Source: an uncultured Bacteroidota bacterium
GTDB taxonomy: Bacteria > Bacteroidota > Bacteroidia > 2-12-FULL-35-15
Reading direction: 5' to 3'
Length of the DNA: 64,000 nucleotides
NCBI GenBank assembly: GCA_903926385.1
Contig: CAIYIS010000061.1
Span: forward strand, 19,531-83,530
The notes beneath the pieces were generated by a model. The model was not told where the DNA came from. It did not search any database and saw only the letters and a program-made list of their open reading frames with translations. A program made the translations under genes and the position numbers. Of the stretch, positions 18,334 to 27,723 are shown piece after piece. The first letter of the stretch is position 1; every line of letters starts with the position of its first letter.

Positions 18334-19413
18334 TTACATTTTATTGGTTCGAGCCATTAAAATGAAATCGACCATAGCGATTGCGGCCATAGCTTCTACA
18401 ATGGGCACAGCACGAGGCACCACACATACATCGTGTCGGCCTATGCCTTTCATTTCTATTATTTCGCCTTTGGCATTTAAGGCATTTTGGGTTTGCATAA
18501 TTGTAGCAATGGGTTTGAATGCTGTATTAAAATAAATATCTTCTCCGTTACTTATGCCTCCCTGTATTCCTCCGGAATGATTTGTATTAGTGAGATTGGC
18601 ATTGCTTCCTTTTTCGGAAAATGCATCATTATGTTGACTGCCGTTCATGGCAGTTCCTGCAAAACCACTGCCATATTCAAAGCCTTTCACTGCATTTATG
18701 CCCATTACCGCATAAGCCAATTGCGCATGAAGTTTATCAAATACAGGCTCACCAAGCCCCGCGGGAGCACCTTTAATAATGCAGGTTATCACTCCTCCTA
18801 ATGTATCACCTGCCTGTTGAGTTTGTTCTATCTGTTTTATCATTTCCTCAGCAGCAGCGGCATCCGGGCAACGCACTGCATTGGTTTCAGTTTTTGTTAA
18901 ATCGAGTTGAGTATATTCTTTGGATAATTTTATCTGTCCAATTTGTGAAGTGTAAGCCTGAACAGTGATGTTATACTGAGCCAATACTAATTTGGCTATA
19001 GCTCCAGCTACTACACGGCATACCGTTTCGCGGGCAGAAGTGCGTCCACCACCACGATGGTCGCGTACGGTATATTTTTGCTGATATGTATAATCGGCAT
19101 GCGATGGACGAAAAACATCTTTCAGATGATCGTAATCTCCGGAGTGATGGTTTTCGTTTTTGATAGTAAATCCTATGGGAGTGCCGGTGGTAATGCCATT
19201 GAGGATACCCGATAAAAAAAGAACGGTATCGCTTTCGTTTCGCGGGCTTACTACTGCCGACTGTCCTGGCCTTCTGCGGTTAAGTTCGTTTTGAACAAAA
19301 TCAAAATCTATTTTTAAACCGGCCGGACAACCATCAATAATACCGCCCATAGCTTCGCCATGCGACTCGCCAAAGCTGGTTAGCTTAAATATTTTTCCAA
19401 TTGTATTTCCCAA
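18334..19413 (-). CDS. aroC: Chorismate synthase
   Basis: 359 residues, the normal length. It converts 5-enolpyruvylshikimate-3-phosphate to chorismate with reduced FMN, the last step of the shikimate pathway. Family signatures are all visible: [19 protein letters not shown] near the start, [27 protein letters not shown], the [14 protein letters not shown] block, and [19 protein letters not shown] at the end. No ATG is available. The start appears to be TTG at 19411-19413, giving (M)[18 protein letters not shown], which aligns with the family N-terminus. A -7 promoter box (TAATTTTG) lies about 35 nt upstream. Confidence 0.97.
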   Translation of the reverse strand: MGNTIGKIFKLTSFGESHGEAMGGIIDGCPAGLKIDFDFVQNELNRRRPGQSAVVSPRNESDTVLFLSGILNGITTGTPIGFTIKNENHHSGDYDHLKDVFRPSHADYTYQQKYTVRDHRGGGRTSARETVCRVVAGAIAKLVLAQYNITVQAYTSQIGQIKLSKEYTQLDLTKTETNAVRCPDAAAAEEMIKQIEQTQQAGDTLGGVITCIIKGAPAGLGEPVFDKLHAQLAYAVMGINAVKGFEYGSGFAGTAMNGSQHNDAFSEKGSNANLTNTNHSGGIQGGISNGEDIYFNTAFKPIATIMQTQNALNAKGEIIEMKGIGRHDVCVVPRAVPIVEAMAAIAMVDFILMARTNKM

Positions 19414-19448
19414 GAAAAACGAATTTATTTGTTCAAAAAGTTAAGGTG

Positions 19449-19456
19449 CAAAATTA
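19449..19456 (-). promoter_or_regulatory. Candidate -7 element for aroC
   Basis: Minus-strand TAATTTTG followed by CA is a perfect TAnnTTTG. It is 36 nt upstream of the TTG start. No convincing TTTG is seen upstream. Confidence 0.45.
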
Positions 19457-19630
19457 AGATAATATGGCTGATATTGTATAGTGGTTCATAAATAAAGTTA
19501 CTCACTTATTGAAGTAATATATTTTCAATTAAAAATAAGTTCAAGCCCTCATTCGGTTTCCATTATCCGCCCTCTCTTTGGCTTTAGTGATAACACAAGC
19601 CGAACGGATGTGTAAACCTCAATTGTCTGC

Positions 19631-19661
19631 TTTGTCATTTATTCGCTTTTATATAATTTTG
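19631..19661 (+). promoter_or_regulatory. Bacteroidota-type promoter of the lipoprotein gene
   Basis: TTTG (19631-19634), 19-bp spacer, TAATTTTG (19654-19661): both boxes match the Bacteroidota consensus. Transcription would begin near 19668, about 50 nt before the chosen start codon. Confidence 0.75.
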
Positions 19662-19718
19662 TGACGAAAGATAGACAACCTTGTTTTATTTCATTTATTT
19701 TTGACAAAAATATTTATT

Positions 19719-20594
19719 GTGAAAAAATTATTCTATCCCCTGCGTTTAGTCGCTTTTGTGGCATTTGTTATTCTTGGTTCGTGCACGCATTACATTTATA
19801 TCTCGCGAAGCGGATGGCAGGAAAAAACTGTAGTGCCCGATGGAAAACCAATTGAATGGAAAATTCCGTTGCGCTACTATGACGAAAGTAGTAAGCTGCA
19901 ATACACTGTTACCAACGATTTCCACAATATGTATTTTCTGATTCGTGTGGCCGACCAACAGGCACAGGTTAAAATGCTAAAAGCAGGTTTGCAACTTTGG
20001 ATTGATACCACCGGACAAAATGAACATCATATCGGAATAATGTTTCCCCTCTCTAGTGCGGTGCGAAAGGCAGAAGAAGAGGAGCCTGTACTGGTAAATG
20101 CCGATAAACGCGATAGTAAGTCGGAGAAGATAAAGTTCAGAAGCGGTTATAAGGAAATGGAATTAATCGGTTTCAAATCTCCTATAGTTGGCATCAATCC
20201 GATAAACAGCAAGTATGGCATTACTGCAAGTATTAATTGGGACAGCCTTGATGTGATGACGTATGAAGCCATTGTTCCTTTTCGCACGTTTTACAAAGAT
20301 TCGATAACACCCAAAGATAGCTTAAAACTAATGGGCGTATCGATTGTGTTAAATGCAATACCTTTAATGAAAACCGAAGGAGAGCACGAAGGACGTGCCG
20401 GACGACTACAAGGAGCCGGTGGAGGAGTGCCCGGAAGCGGAAGTGGAATGCCTCAAGGAGGAGGACATGGTGGTGGAAGAGGGGGATACGCCCGTCAGGG
20501 AAGAGCGCCTACCTTTGGGCCTAGTTATCTCAACGAAACCAATGTTATCAAAAAAACATTTCAACTTTCCGGACTTGGCTTACCTCCAAAGTAG
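19719..20594 (+). CDS. Lipoprotein of unknown function, Gly-rich C-terminal stretch
   Basis: I place the start at GTG 19719. This gives a compact lipoprotein signal (MKKLFYPLRLVAFVAFVILG followed by SC, lipobox LGSC); an upstream in-frame TTG at 19701 would add six residues. The mature part (about 265 aa) begins with a DOMON/carbohydrate-binding-like beta region (WQEKTVVPDGKPIEWKIPLRYYDESSK, later NDFHNMYFLIRVADQQ and LQLWIDTTGQNEHHIGIMFPL). That pattern recalls the CBM9-like sugar/haem-binding fold, which is suggestive only. Residues about 225-270 are extremely Gly-rich (GAGGGVPGSGSGMPQGGGHGG), a flexible linker or low-complexity tail. A good promoter precedes it and no partner gene is on the same strand. 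Confidence 0.85.
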   Translation: MKKLFYPLRLVAFVAFVILGSCTHYIYISRSGWQEKTVVPDGKPIEWKIPLRYYDESSKLQYTVTNDFHNMYFLIRVADQQAQVKMLKAGLQLWIDTTGQNEHHIGIMFPLSSAVRKAEEEEPVLVNADKRDSKSEKIKFRSGYKEMELIGFKSPIVGINPINSKYGITASINWDSLDVMTYEAIVPFRTFYKDSITPKDSLKLMGVSIVLNAIPLMKTEGEHEGRAGRLQGAGGGVPGSGSGMPQGGGHGGGRGGYARQGRAPTFGPSYLNETNVIKKTFQLSGLGLPPK

Positions 20595-20625
20595 GCCATA
20601 GCAGCAGGTTTTAGCTGCTGCTCAA

Positions 20626-21597
20626 TTATTCGGTAATTTCTACTACATATGTTGCTTCGTTTACCGAAGATAAATTCTTGAGTATAAAAAATGGAAACGA
20701 ATTCTTGCCATAGGCAGGAGCCATTTCGTTTTTGTCTTTCCCGTTGTTCACTATTATGCCTTCGCCAGTAAGCGGTTCATCAGTATCGTGCTCGCCAAAG
20801 TAGGCTATAATATTGGCATTGGTAGTTGTGTTTCTTACATTGATGAGTTGTGTATCCTCAAAAAGCTCATTAAATATAACCACTTTGGCCCCCGGAGCAA
20901 TACTTCCGCTTTTTACCACATGATGATGACGGGTACTATTAAATAATAAATGGAAACTAAAAAACGACATAGAGGTTGGTATGTCGCCCGGAAACAAGCC
21001 ACCAACTGTATGTATAGCCGAACATAAATTTAATTCGAGTGTTGTTCGTGTGGTATCGCGGTCGTCTCGTTTGGTCGATACGTTACCTTTTTGAGTCATC
21101 TGATTTGATTTTGCAGTTGTCCACTGCGCTTTGAATCCCTGAAGTAATGCGGCTAAAGTGGTACCTAATGCAGTAGCGTTAGTACTTGCAGCTGTTTTTA
21201 CACGTTGTGTTAAAGCGTTCATTTCGGTTTGACGGGCAATAGTGTATTCCGTAACTTTATGCGGATAAAATTGAAGATAGGCAGTGGTGGCGCGACCTCC
21301 AAGGGCAGAGGCTATAAATGGTTCTTGTTCGCTCATTGTTTTTTTGAACAAGGTCATTGTTCCTTCCACATTCATGGTTCCTCCCTTTTGCAAGGTTAGC
21401 GCCACATCCAGATTACTTATGTTTCCTGAAAAAGCAGGATAAGACGAATTAAGCAAGGTAAGGATAGCGTCAAAACGGCTTCCGGTGTTTCCACTCGTAA
21501 GGCGCGCTATGCAATCGGAAGCAAAACTATCCAATCTGGTATTGATAATATTTTTGTCATTAAAATAATTTTCAAATATTTTGTCTGGTGAAATCAT
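20626..21597 (-). CDS. Cytoplasmic protein of unknown function beside the 42-bp array
   Basis: 323 residues from ATG 21597, without signal peptide or TM segment. The N-terminal half is helical and Ala/Thr/Leu-rich (TEMNALTQRVKTAASTNATALGTTLAALLQGFKAQW). The C-terminal half is beta-rich (SMSFFSFHLLFNSTRHHHVVKSGSIAPGAKVVIFNEL, ending TYVVEITE) and may be a jelly-roll-like domain. I do not recognise the family. The 42-bp tandem array starts about 110 bp upstream and a 17-nt hairpin (CTGTA...TACAG, about 21671-21687) lies between. Its Ala/Thr-rich character and array neighbourhood resemble gene 6410-7102, though I see no sequence homology between them. Confidence 0.75.
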   Translation of the reverse strand: MISPDKIFENYFNDKNIINTRLDSFASDCIARLTSGNTGSRFDAILTLLNSSYPAFSGNISNLDVALTLQKGGTMNVEGTMTLFKKTMSEQEPFIASALGGRATTAYLQFYPHKVTEYTIARQTEMNALTQRVKTAASTNATALGTTLAALLQGFKAQWTTAKSNQMTQKGNVSTKRDDRDTTRTTLELNLCSAIHTVGGLFPGDIPTSMSFFSFHLLFNSTRHHHVVKSGSIAPGAKVVIFNELFEDTQLINVRNTTTNANIIAYFGEHDTDEPLTGEGIIVNNGKDKNEMAPAYGKNSFPFFILKNLSSVNEATYVVEITE

Positions 21598-21709
21598 GAT
21601 ACTTTGTTTTTATTGTTTTTACTACTTGATATAATAATTGATTATGTATTTAATTCGTTTTAATTAGTTGCTGTAGTTTGCTTACAGCGATTAAATTTGT
21701 TCAACATGT

Positions 21710-21992
21710 TTTCCCATTTTCAGGAATACCTATTGAACACGTTCAGGGGCTTTTCCTGATTTTCGGAATAGGTGTTGAACACGTTCAGAGGCCTTTCCTG
21801 ATTTTCGGAATAGGTGTTGAACACGTTCAGAGGCCTTTCCTGATTTCCGGAATAGCTGTTGAACACGTTCAGAGGCTATTCCCGATTTTCGGAATAAGTG
21901 TTGAACACGTTCAGAGGCTATTCCCGATTTTCGGAATAGGTGTTGAACACGTTCAGAGGCCTTTCCTGATTTTCGGAATAAGTGTTGAAATT
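21710..21992. repeat. 42-bp tandem array, six to seven copies
   Basis: The unit reads near GAATAGGTGTTGAACACGTT plus CAGAGGCCTTTCCTGATTTTCG and recurs every 42 bp, with divergent copies at both ends. Each unit holds the near-perfect inverted repeat TGAAC-AC-GTTCA. Because 42 is a multiple of three, a 107-codon frame is open through it (period 14 residues); I judge this to be a by-product. The array lies between the divergent genes 20626-21597 and 22217-22567. Confidence 0.88.
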
Positions 21993-22088
21993 ATTATATA
22001 GGAATTCGGAAAATTTGGGCACGCCATCCAACGGGTTGCCTTTATTTTCCTGCTTTTTCCCTACTTATTAAATTTTTCAAAGAAGCAT

Positions 22089-22104
22089 TCCCGACTTTTC
22101 GGGA
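22089..22104. terminator. Short hairpin TCCCGA-CTTT-TCGGGA
   Basis: A perfect 6-bp GC-rich stem with a 4-nt loop, downstream of the 42-bp array and upstream of the winged-helix gene promoter. No gene clearly ends here, so it could be a terminator for an array transcript or a stray repeat. Confidence 0.35.
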
Positions 22105-22161
22105 TGGCACAAAAGTGAATAATTACTGTATACAAAATACCTAAGTAGTGATTTTAACAAC

Positions 22162-22190
22162 TTGACTGTAAGGATTAATTTGTATCTTTA
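22162..22190 (+). promoter_or_regulatory. Promoter of the winged-helix gene
   Basis: TTG (22162-22164), 18-bp spacer, TATCTTTA (22183-22190), one mismatch to TAnnTTTG. Transcription would start near 22197, 20 nt before the ATG. Confidence 0.6.
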
Positions 22191-22216
22191 CACTATAATT
22201 ATAAATACTTTTTATT

Positions 22217-22567
22217 ATGAAAAAAGAAAATGATAATGGAAAGAATACCATCAATTCGATGACGTATTTGAATTCAACTATTGATCGACCTTTTCAGATG
22301 ATGGTTTTACATTTAATACTGAAAGGGAATCGCAGCTTCAACAAACTTCTGGAAGAAGTGGGTGGAGAAAACAAAAGGTCTGAGCTTTCGGGCACGATAG
22401 GACTTTTTAAACTTCATGGTTTAATTAGTGTTGTTCCGGTGGAAGGTGTAAAAGGAGTAAAGCACTTTTATGAGTCTAGCGAATTGGCTCATGAGTACGA
22501 AACCTACATTAAGTTAAAAGCTGAATTAGGAAGGAAATTATTAGAGCACAGGAAAAATAACCTGTAA
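22217..22567 (+). CDS. Winged-helix DNA-binding protein (probable)
   Basis: 116 residues. The middle has a winged-helix pattern: a helix (RPFQMMVLHLILKGNRSFNKLLEEVGG), a recognition-helix-like stretch (KRSELSGTIGLFKLHGLISVVP), and a wing with aromatic and basic residues (VEGVKGVKHFYESSELA). A charged C-terminal helix (ETYIKLKAELGRKLLEHRKNN) could form a dimer. This recalls HxlR/MarR-like one-domain regulators, but no signature allows a family name. It is the first gene after the 42-bp inverted-repeat array, so that array could be its binding region. That is inference. Confidence 0.65.
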   Translation: MKKENDNGKNTINSMTYLNSTIDRPFQMMVLHLILKGNRSFNKLLEEVGGENKRSELSGTIGLFKLHGLISVVPVEGVKGVKHFYESSELAHEYETYIKLKAELGRKLLEHRKNNL

Positions 22568-23123
22568 CCCTACCGATTTATCAGTATCTGCAAGGTGCCG
22601 AAAGGCAAAAATGATTATTTCGGGAATAACCGTTTGTATTGATTTTGCGCAATGCATAGATTTTGTATTGCGCTGTGCGTGGGTAGTAATTAAATAAACA
22701 AATGCACATCATCGCCCATTCTTTTCAATTTTCCATAACGAGAAAAAAGAAAAGGAAGCATGAAGCGCAATATTGAACCGAATAAATGTAGAATAGATTT
22801 CATGGTAAAAAATATTTTTATAAAATGGGTTTTCAATTATTCATAAAGAAGCAAACCAAAACTATATTTTATTTAAAAGTTACCGATTCCCTGTTTTTCA
22901 TAATAAAAACGGATTTTTAACTATCGGTTTCTTTAAAGAATTAACTGAATACCACATTTTTTTCGATACAAAAGTAGTATGTCTACATTAATAGAATATG
23001 AACAGAATACTATTAAAATATGAACGGGAAGCGTAACCTCAAAAAAAACTAGCACTCTCTGTTGTGTCCAATCATTAAAAAAACTAATTTTACCAAACGA
23101 AAAACCACGAAAACTTCTTAACG
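22568..23123. other. 555-bp gene-free region with possible structured element
   Basis: No ORF of protein character is seen on either strand. It holds GCGCAAT / ATTGCGC inverted arms (about 22646-22672). It also holds a nested pair of stems (ACCGAT 22882-22887 with ATCGGT 22923-22928, enclosing a GTTTTT/AAAAAC stem). A minus-strand TACTTTTG box at 22969-22976 points into this gene-free DNA. A small RNA on the minus strand is possible but unproven. Confidence 0.4.
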
Positions 23124-24647
23124 ATGAGCGCCAAGCTTAACAAAACTGCAAAACACACATCAGTAAAAAACATTAAAACATCTGTAAAATCGACTGCCGT
23201 AAAGAGTGTGGTAAAGCTAGCTCATTCACAAACTAGCTCTGGTAACACTGAAACAAACCATGAAGCGAGCATTCATCAATATAATGAAATGCGTTTGCAA
23301 TATGCTCTCGAAGGCAGTAATCAAGGGGTGTGGGACTGGAATTTGATAACAAATGAAGTGTACTATTCTCCAAAATGGAAAGAGTTGATAGGCTACAAAG
23401 ATGATGAACTGGAAAATAATTTTGAGGAATGGAAATCCCGTGTATATCCTGATGACTGGACAAAAATAAGTGATGAAATAAAAAAGACACTGCGTCTGAA
23501 AAACTATGATTATAATATAGAGCATCGATTGCTATGCAAGAATGGAAGTTACAAATGGATTGAAGCTCGAGGTAAAGTGCTGGAGTACGACAAACGGGGG
23601 CGTCCTGCTCGAATGGTGGGAACTCATACCGATATAGCTGCACTTAAACATAACGAAGAGGCTTTGCAGCGCAGCGAAGAGAAGTATCGTGCGCTGGTAG
23701 AAAACTCGCCTGTGGTGATTATGACTACAGATGAGAAGGAGATTATAACTTTTATTAATTTTGATGAGGGCGAAAGTACAACAGAGTATATTATTGGTAA
23801 AAGTTTGTATAAATTTTTGAAACCGGAGTATCATGTTATGGTGAAAAGGTGTCACAAAAATGTATTTCTAAATAAAGGAATAGAAACGTACGAAACCGAA
23901 TCTGTGGATGAACATGGTGAACAGATATGGATGCAAACTCAGGTTGGGCCTATATTCTCGGGGAAAAAAGTTACGGGATTAACCTTGTTTAAATTGAATA
24001 TTACAACAAGGAAAAATGCTGAAGAAAAAATAAAGCAGTCGCTCAAAGAAAAAGAAGTACTGCTCAAAGAAGTGCATCATCGGGTAAAAAACAATCTTCA
24101 AATCATCTCGAGTATTCTCAATTTGCAAACATCAAAATCTACAAGCAAAAAAACATTGGAGATAATTTATGATTCGCAAAAACGCATCAAAGCCATGTCG
24201 CTTATACATGAGTTGCTTTATCAGTCGGATGATTTTTCGAGAATAAATTTTTCTGAATATTTAAATGAGATTCTCACCAACCTGATGTCGTCTTATGTTA
24301 GTAGAAAACCAATAACACTAGAACTCGATTCAGATAAAATATTTCTAAATCTTGATGTGTCAATTCCTTGTGGGTTGCTTATAAACGAATTGGTGACGAA
24401 TGCAATGAAATACGCCTTTACTAATCATAAAAAAGGGATACTCACCGTAAGTTTAAAACGGAAAGATGGTAAAATAGTACTTCGAATAGCCGACAATGGT
24501 AAAGGATTACCGGCTCATATTGATTTCAAAAAAACAAACTCCCTCGGTATGCAGTTGGTAATTGGCCTAACCGACCAGATAGATGGAACTATAGAGCTTG
24601 ATAATAGTAATGGCGCTGCTTACACCATCACATTTAAAGAAGTTTGA
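23124..24647 (+). CDS. PAS-domain sensor histidine kinase (HisKA_2 type), soluble
   Basis: 507 residues and no membrane segment, so a cytoplasmic sensor. The first 45 residues are Lys/Thr/Ser-rich and low-complexity. A PAS/PAC domain (about 55-180) has the classic GVWDWNLITNEVYYSPKWKELIGY start and HRLLCKNGSYKWIEARGK motif. A second PAS domain follows (about 185-300). The dimerisation domain has LLKEVHHRVKNNLQIISSIL, with the phospho-acceptor at His318. The ATPase domain has LLINELVTNAMKYAF (N box) and IADNGKGLP (G1 box), then SLGMQLVIGLTDQI. This class often regulates via a separately encoded response regulator; none is adjacent, so it is an orphan kinase here. Confidence 0.93.
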   Translation: MSAKLNKTAKHTSVKNIKTSVKSTAVKSVVKLAHSQTSSGNTETNHEASIHQYNEMRLQYALEGSNQGVWDWNLITNEVYYSPKWKELIGYKDDELENNFEEWKSRVYPDDWTKISDEIKKTLRLKNYDYNIEHRLLCKNGSYKWIEARGKVLEYDKRGRPARMVGTHTDIAALKHNEEALQRSEEKYRALVENSPVVIMTTDEKEIITFINFDEGESTTEYIIGKSLYKFLKPEYHVMVKRCHKNVFLNKGIETYETESVDEHGEQIWMQTQVGPIFSGKKVTGLTLFKLNITTRKNAEEKIKQSLKEKEVLLKEVHHRVKNNLQIISSILNLQTSKSTSKKTLEIIYDSQKRIKAMSLIHELLYQSDDFSRINFSEYLNEILTNLMSSYVSRKPITLELDSDKIFLNLDVSIPCGLLINELVTNAMKYAFTNHKKGILTVSLKRKDGKIVLRIADNGKGLPAHIDFKKTNSLGMQLVIGLTDQIDGTIELDNSNGAAYTITFKEV

Positions 24648-24787
24648 TATACCTTCAAAAAAGTGTTGTTGTAAAATACAAAACCTATACTAGGCAGAAA
24701 TATAAGGCAGCACAAACATACACACCAAATAAATAGCTGAAATGTGAGTGCATTGCATTACCTTTGTCCTTCATCTAAACTAATACT

Positions 24788-26116
24788 GTGTCGTTCGATA
24801 AATTAAATTTAAACAAAGCCCTCATCAGTTCGCTTGACGATTTGGGGTATGTGGAGCCAACGCCTATTCAGGAAAAAGCCTTCCCTATCATCATGTCGGG
24901 CAAGGATGTTATCGGGATAGCTCAAACCGGAACAGGTAAAACATTTGCTTATTTATTACCTATACTTCGTAATCTTAAATATTCCGATCAGCGCCATCCA
25001 CGCGTGCTTATCATTGTTCCAACGCGTGAGCTTGTTTTGCAAATTGTAAAAGAAATTGAAAAGTTGAGCACCTACACAAGTCTGAGATTTCTGGCTGTGT
25101 ACGGTGGCACTAATATTAATACCCAGAAACAACTTGTATATAACGGAGTGGATATAATTGTAGCCACACCGGGTCGTTTGGTGGATTTGTCGCTTACAGG
25201 CATTCTGCGTTTGAAAGACATCAAGCAATTGGTGATTGATGAATTTGACCAGATGTTGAGTTTGGGCTTCCGTCAGCAGTTGCTTAGTTTTTTGGAAACC
25301 ATTCCGAACAAACGCCAGAACTTAATGTTTTCGGCTACTATGAATACCGAGATAGAAGCTGTGATTGCTAAATATTTTTACGAACCGTTAAAAATAGAGA
25401 TTACCCCACACGGAACTCCGATTGAAAAAATAATTCAGTTGTGTTACCATGTGCCTAATTTTAATACCAAAGTTAACCTACTCGAACACCTACTCAAAAC
25501 AGATGATACACTGAACAAAGTGCTGGTGTTTACTTCCACAAAAAAACTTGCCGATAATTTATTTGATGCTATGAAGCTAAGGTTTCCGGACGAAGTGGTG
25601 GTTATTCATTCCAATCTTGCGCAAACAGCACGTATCAATTCGTTGAAACAATTTCACGAAGGCACAAAACGAGTGTTGATAGCAACCGACATTGTAGCCC
25701 GAGGTCTGGATATATCAGATGTTACGCACGTAATCAATTTCGATACACCTGATACGCCTGAAGATTATATTCACCGCATAGGCCGTACTGGCCGCGCGAA
25801 CAAAGCCGGAACAGCTATAACCTTTATCAACGAAACGGAGCAAGTTTGTCAGGTGGCTATAGAAACCATGATGAATAAAGCTATTCCTTATGAATCGTTG
25901 CCGGAAGAAGTAGTGATTTCGAAGGTACTTACCGATGACGAAATACCGAAGATGATTGATAAGATTAAGCAGAAAAAAGGGAAAGATACCTATGTTCCCG
26001 GGCCGGCATTTCACGAGAAAAAACTAAAGAATCAGAAAGTAAATCTTGGTGGCCCTGGTCGCAAAGAGAAACTGAAAGGCAAAGACGCCAAGATAAGAAC
26101 CTACAGAAGAAATTAG
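24788..26116 (+). CDS. DEAD-box type ATP-dependent RNA helicase
   Basis: 442 residues starting at GTG 24788 (MSFDKLNLNKALISSLDDLGY). Motifs in order: Q motif (GYVEPTPIQEKAFP), motif I AQTGTGKT, Ia PTRELVLQ, GG, ATPGRLVD, motif II DEFD in place of the usual DEAD, SAT, then the second RecA domain with IV (VLVFTSTKK), RGLDI and HRIGRTGRA. A basic tail follows (KKLKNQKVNLGGPGRKEKLKGKDAKIRTYRRN) and probably binds RNA. Likely roles are ribosome assembly or mRNA turnover. The Ala-to-Phe change in motif II keeps both acidic residues, so activity should be retained. Confidence 0.94.
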   Translation: MSFDKLNLNKALISSLDDLGYVEPTPIQEKAFPIIMSGKDVIGIAQTGTGKTFAYLLPILRNLKYSDQRHPRVLIIVPTRELVLQIVKEIEKLSTYTSLRFLAVYGGTNINTQKQLVYNGVDIIVATPGRLVDLSLTGILRLKDIKQLVIDEFDQMLSLGFRQQLLSFLETIPNKRQNLMFSATMNTEIEAVIAKYFYEPLKIEITPHGTPIEKIIQLCYHVPNFNTKVNLLEHLLKTDDTLNKVLVFTSTKKLADNLFDAMKLRFPDEVVVIHSNLAQTARINSLKQFHEGTKRVLIATDIVARGLDISDVTHVINFDTPDTPEDYIHRIGRTGRANKAGTAITFINETEQVCQVAIETMMNKAIPYESLPEEVVISKVLTDDEIPKMIDKIKQKKGKDTYVPGPAFHEKKLKNQKVNLGGPGRKEKLKGKDAKIRTYRRN

Positions 26117-26140
26117 TGGTAGCACTAAATTCCTTTGTTC

Positions 26141-27400
26141 TTATTTTCGAATAATAAGTTTATTGTTTTGCCTTTTGTTTTTCGAAACAAGTTCTGTTAT
26201 GTACACCCCGTTGGTCAGATAACTTACATTTATTTGTTGTTTGTTATGCCAGATTGTTTCGCTACCTGCCAACTGCCCTAAAACAGTGTAGATATTTAAA
26301 GTCATGGCTTCTCTCAACATTATTCCGGTATTAATTGTTATCAGGTCAGATGCTGGGTTAGGTTCTATGTAGTTCTCGGAAAAGCCTGCGTTATCTGTAT
26401 TTTCAACATCCACCGACTGATTACAATCCAATGTGGCTGTTCCTGTAAAGTGAATCTGAAAACCACTCTGAGTAGCATTAGCATTGTTCAGAACCATATA
26501 ATAGATTTCACCGGCATTCACATTAATGCTTGGACACATAGGGTTTCCCGGACCGGGAGGAGTAAAATAAGATGTTCCCGATGGGTCGATTCCCGTAATT
26601 CCGTTAGCTCCCATCGAACTGCTGGCATTGCAGGCAACAGGGTTTGGAGGATTCACCGTATCATAATTTGTACAAAAGTTGGGGTTGTTATCTTGAAACA
26701 AAACCCAGTCGTAGTCAGGATAGAACCCCGTTGCAGTAGAATCGGGATATATCATAAATACAAGTGTTCCTGAATTACCGATTTTAAATTTCAGCCAATG
26801 GCTTTGAAACTCCGGACTTCCGCAAATATTGCTTTGCCCCATCAGCTCTGTTATAGTACCATTTCCTAAAGCGTTTTGCGGAAAAACTTCCATCTGATTA
26901 CAAATAAATGAAGCAGCATGACAGTCGGAATGTGCTTGAACCAAACAGATATGAAAGGTGCCTGTGGAGCTGCTACCAGCATTCCAAAAACGAATATGAA
27001 TGGTGTCTCCGGGAATGAAATCAGTACGATCAATGATAGGCATAAAGCTTGCACCGGCATCGTCACTGCAATCTATAAACTGAAGATTATTACAAGGACC
27101 GTGGTAAACAGCCATTGCTCCATCGGTAATCGTTCCGGCAGTGGTGGCAACACTAACCGCTCCGGAAGCAGGTACAATAAACGAATACCAAACATCAGGC
27201 GTTCCGGGAAAACCACAAGAAGGAGTGCCCCCATTAGCTGCATCATTTTGGTATGTAGCTCCCACCGTTGTACCCGTTACATAGGAACAATTTAATGTAT
27301 TTACCGTTAATAAAGGCGCACCACAGGGTGTGTTGGATTGAGAAAAATAAATATTTAAACAGAAAAAGTTTAAAATGACGAGGAGAATAATTTTTTTCAT
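26141..27400 (-). CDS. Secreted protein with T9SS sorting domain
   Basis: I take the ATG at 27400 (MKKIILLVILNFFCLNIYFS), four codons inside the longest frame, because it gives a clean signal peptide ending YFSQ. The mature protein has two related beta-sandwich units, each opening with a C...C stretch and a PDVWYSFIVPASG / HWLKFKIGNSGTLVFMI motif. These resemble the jelly-roll modules common in Bacteroidota secreted proteins. The last 75 residues are a type A T9SS sorting domain (YIEPNPASDLITINTG ... LTNGVYITELVSKN ... KLIIRK). Function unknown. It converges with the helicase (24-bp gap) and is divergent from hutI. Confidence 0.9.
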   Translation of the reverse strand: MKKIILLVILNFFCLNIYFSQSNTPCGAPLLTVNTLNCSYVTGTTVGATYQNDAANGGTPSCGFPGTPDVWYSFIVPASGAVSVATTAGTITDGAMAVYHGPCNNLQFIDCSDDAGASFMPIIDRTDFIPGDTIHIRFWNAGSSSTGTFHICLVQAHSDCHAASFICNQMEVFPQNALGNGTITELMGQSNICGSPEFQSHWLKFKIGNSGTLVFMIYPDSTATGFYPDYDWVLFQDNNPNFCTNYDTVNPPNPVACNASSSMGANGITGIDPSGTSYFTPPGPGNPMCPSINVNAGEIYYMVLNNANATQSGFQIHFTGTATLDCNQSVDVENTDNAGFSENYIEPNPASDLITINTGIMLREAMTLNIYTVLGQLAGSETIWHNKQQINVSYLTNGVYITELVSKNKRQNNKLIIRK

Positions 27401-27482
27401 TATTTGATTCATTTAATTGTTCAAACTTAATAAACAAGATACTCTTTCAAAGGATGAATAATCAAGTATCTTTAGCCGATTA

Positions 27483-27490
27483 CAAAAGTA
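27483..27490 (-). promoter_or_regulatory. Candidate -7 element for the T9SS gene 26141-27400
   Basis: Minus-strand TACTTTTG is a perfect TAnnTTTG. It predicts a leader of about 75 nt. The -33 region is AT-rich without a clear TTTG. Confidence 0.45.
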
Positions 27491-27683
27491 AATGAAATAA
27501 ATGTGATTTAAAAATTAGTTTTAGCTCTAAAAAACTATTGATATTATAGGTATGTTATTTTTACGGTTGTTTAGATTTTTTGAAAGACTATTTAATTACG
27601 GGAAAACGTATTGTTAATCGCTTTTAATTCCTATCAAATTCATAATATTTATTAAAGATGATATTTTTATAACTATCGCACAT

Positions 27684-27711
27684 TTTCAGACTATACTAAT
27701 TCGTATCTTTC
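27684..27711 (+). promoter_or_regulatory. Candidate promoter of the hutI operon
   Basis: TTTC (27684-27687), 16-bp spacer, TATCTTTC (27704-27711). Both boxes carry one mismatch, and the implied start site is only a few bases before the ATG at 27724, so this is tentative. Confidence 0.35.
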
Positions 27712-27723
27712 GGCCTTGTAAAA

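Noticed and set aside
21678..22001. 107-codon ORF with a 14-residue period through the 42-bp array
   Set aside because: Same artefact of a repeat length divisible by three; no promoter or ribosome site is seen for it.
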